From Alcaligenaceae bacterium (GTDB lineage Bacteria > Pseudomonadota > Gammaproteobacteria > Burkholderiales > Burkholderiaceae_B), in the NCBI GenBank assembly GCA_013416455.1, contig JACCES010000003.1:124001-188000 (forward strand): a stretch of 64,000 bases of DNA, given 5' to 3'. Below the pieces are notes generated by a model that saw only the letters and a list, made by a program, of their open reading frames with translations, was not told the DNA's origin and did not search any database. The position numbers were made by a program, and so were the translations under genes. Of this stretch, positions 62,474 to 64,000 are shown piece after piece. Every line of letters starts with the position of its first letter. Positions within the stretch are counted from its first letter, which is position 1.

Positions 62474-64000
62474 TCAGACATAGAGCCGAGACCAGTCGGC
62501 GGCGCTGTCCCGCAGCCATGCCGAAGGACGGAACCGCTCGCCGTGGCTGTCGGCGAAGGCGTCGCACTCCTGAACGAAAACCGGCGCTCCAACCGTTTCG
62601 ATCAAAGAGAGGGGGCCGCCCGCCCACTCGGGAAAGCCCAGACCCAGCACCGCGCCCAGATCCGCATCAACCGCGCGAGATACCACGCGATCCTCCAGAC
62701 AGCGTGCTGATTCGATCGCGGCAATGTACAGCAAGCGCTTCCTTACTCTCTCGGCGTCCGGCTGCGCCGGCCCGACCGGATAAAGGGACCCGAGCCCGGG
62801 CCAGAGACGCTTGGAGCCGTCTTCCAGAAAATCGTAGAAACCGCCGGAACTCTTGCGTCCCAGGCGCCCGAGCGCATTCATGCGCGCGATCACCTCGCCC
62901 GCATGCAATCGAAGGAATTGCTCGGGCAGGCTATCGGCCTGCGCCTGTGCAATGACACTGGCCTGCAGATCCAGGGAAACCTCGTCGGTCACGGCCAGCG
63001 GCGGCATCGCGTAGCCCGCGCGAACGGCGCTGTTCTCGATCAGGGCGGGAGACACGCCCTCGGCCAGCATCGCCATGCCCTCATCGATATAGGCGCAGAA
63101 CACGCGACTGGTGAAGAAGCCGGGGCCATCCTTGACGACGATCGGCGTTTTGCGCAGCTGCGCCGCAAGATCCAGGGCCCACGCCAGTGTTTCCTCGCTG
63201 GTGCCGTCGGCGCGGATGATCTCGACCAGAGCCATGCGCGGCACTGGGGAAAAAAAGTGCATTCCGATCACCTGCGCCGGATTGACCCAATGCTTGGCGA
63301 GACCCGCAATCGGAAGGGTCGACGTATTGGACGCCAGGAAGAAGCCCTTGCGATCATGGCTCGCCACCTCCGCCAGTTGGCGGAATGCGGCTGCTTTGGC
63401 GCCGCTGTCCTCGATGATCGCCTCAATCACGCAGTCGCAATCGGCCAGCAGGCCGAGGCCGGTTCCCGCCCGCAGTCTTTCCATGAAACCGGACGCATCC
63501 TTGCCCTGGCGCTGCCAAGCCCGCCCGAGCCTGTGCGTCGCGGTCCGCAGCTGTTCTTCGCCGGCATCGACGAGCGCGACCTCCATGCCCGCTTCCAGCG
63601 CCACCTGGGCAATGCCCGCCCCCATCATGCCGGCTCCCAGGATGCCCAGGCGTTTCACCGGAGCGGGAGAAATGTTCCGCGGTCGCGCGGACAGCTTGCG
63701 GGCGCGGTTCCGTTCCAGGAAACCCGTGCGAATCAAATTGCGGGCGGTCGGGTCCGCCATCAGTTCGCCAAACGCCCTGCGTTCGACCATGAGGGCCCGG
63801 TCCATGGGCAGCTGCGTTCCTTCGTAGACGACCGCCAGTATGGACAATGGCGCGGGATAGTTGTCCTTGGTCTGCATCCTTACACGCGCCGTCCCCAGAC
63901 CGAAATGCGCAAACGCATCCGCTGCCATCGGGCCGGCGCCGTCCGGAATGGCATAGCCGGGCCGGTCCCAGGGCTGGCGGGGGTCCGGTTGCGACAACAC
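62474..64000 (-). CDS. FadB/FadJ-like 3-hydroxyacyl-CoA dehydrogenase, partial (cut by window edge)
   Basis: The visible 508 residues are open to the window edge, so the true start lies further right. Starting in the linker (AHFGLGTARVRMQTKDNYPAPLSILAVVYEG) that follows the enoyl-CoA hydratase domain in FadB-type proteins, it continues into the NAD-binding dehydrogenase (KRLGILGAGMMGAGIAQVALEAGMEVALVD) with the catalytic segment NPAQVIGMHFFSPVPRMALVEII and the C-terminal dimerisation domains. The hydratase half is inferred to lie outside. It catalyses hydration and oxidation steps of beta-oxidation. It precedes the ligase gene by 82 bp on the same strand. Confidence 0.9.
   Translation of the reverse strand: MLSQPDPRQPWDRPGYAIPDGAGPMAADAFAHFGLGTARVRMQTKDNYPAPLSILAVVYEGTQLPMDRALMVERRAFGELMADPTARNLIRTGFLERNRARKLSARPRNISPAPVKRLGILGAGMMGAGIAQVALEAGMEVALVDAGEEQLRTATHRLGRAWQRQGKDASGFMERLRAGTGLGLLADCDCVIEAIIEDSGAKAAAFRQLAEVASHDRKGFFLASNTSTLPIAGLAKHWVNPAQVIGMHFFSPVPRMALVEIIRADGTSEETLAWALDLAAQLRKTPIVVKDGPGFFTSRVFCAYIDEGMAMLAEGVSPALIENSAVRAGYAMPPLAVTDEVSLDLQASVIAQAQADSLPEQFLRLHAGEVIARMNALGRLGRKSSGGFYDFLEDGSKRLWPGLGSLYPVGPAQPDAERVRKRLLYIAAIESARCLEDRVVSRAVDADLGAVLGLGFPEWAGGPLSLIETVGAPVFVQECDAFADSHGERFRPSAWLRDSAADWSRLYV

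Noticed and set aside
1-64000. tRNA, rRNA, CRISPR arrays, insertion sequences, phage genes, integrase sites
   Set aside because: Looked for on both strands by eye; no transposase-like protein, regular spaced repeats or cloverleaf-like sequence was recognised.

Overview
This 64 kb, GC-rich window looks like chromosome of a betaproteobacterium in or near the Alcaligenaceae (Bordetella, Achromobacter, Pusillimonas relatives). The reasons are three Bug/TctC-type periplasmic binding proteins, a Par27-like periplasmic parvulin, an intracellular PHB depolymerase, and the gene order fab cluster - rpoE/rseA/rseB/mucD - lepA - lepB - rnc. The genus is inferred from gene content, not from a search. No tRNA, rRNA, CRISPR array, insertion sequence or prophage gene was seen.

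Layout. 1-13.6 kb (minus strand): transcription runs from a strong sigma70-type promoter at 13560-13589 through yceD, rpmF, plsX, fabH, fabD and fabG. It then passes acpP, which sits between two Rho-independent terminators and has its own -10 box. Next come fabF, a small YgfX-like membrane protein, rpoE-rseA-rseB-mucD (envelope stress), a strong terminator, and lepA-lepB-rnc. 13.6-19.1 kb: maf, a tetrapyrrole-type methyltransferase and an AmiD-like amidase on the plus strand; msrP-msrQ and rluC-gph on the minus strand. 19.1-23.0 kb: rne with a structured leader of about 480 nt and a textbook terminator. 23.1-26.2 kb: a LysR regulator divergent from a Bug binding protein and a flavin oxidoreductase. 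26.3-31.6 kb (minus): relA, trpB, trpA, accD. 31.7-37.4 kb: flavodoxin, RidA, pncB, fdxA, phaZ, rsxB-like gene and nth. 37.7-43.8 kb: a complete branched-chain-type ABC transporter (livG, livF, binding protein, livH, livM) plus a second, convergent binding protein. 43.9-46.0 kb: msrB-yciB-bolA-par27, overlapping or tightly spaced.

46.1-64 kb is an accessory catabolic region. A tctC/Bug gene diverges from a single-chain biotin-dependent acyl-CoA carboxylase of 1098 residues. Converging on it is a long minus-strand operon: FadB/FadJ-like 3-hydroxyacyl-CoA dehydrogenase (cut by the window edge), acyl-CoA ligase, AtuA-family protein, D-2-hydroxyacid dehydrogenase, a second TctC, a second 1098-residue single-chain carboxylase, an alpha-methylacyl-CoA racemase-like protein and a second acyl-CoA ligase. 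The parts suggest uptake, CoA activation, epimerisation, carboxylation and beta-oxidation of a methyl-branched or isoprenoid carboxylic acid. The substrate is unknown, and this is the most likely undescribed system in the window.

Other points worth attention are the Walker A Lys-to-Arg change in LivF, the rne leader fold, the insulated acpP unit, intercistronic hairpins after the binding-protein gene and par27, and a hairpin over the proposed trpB start.
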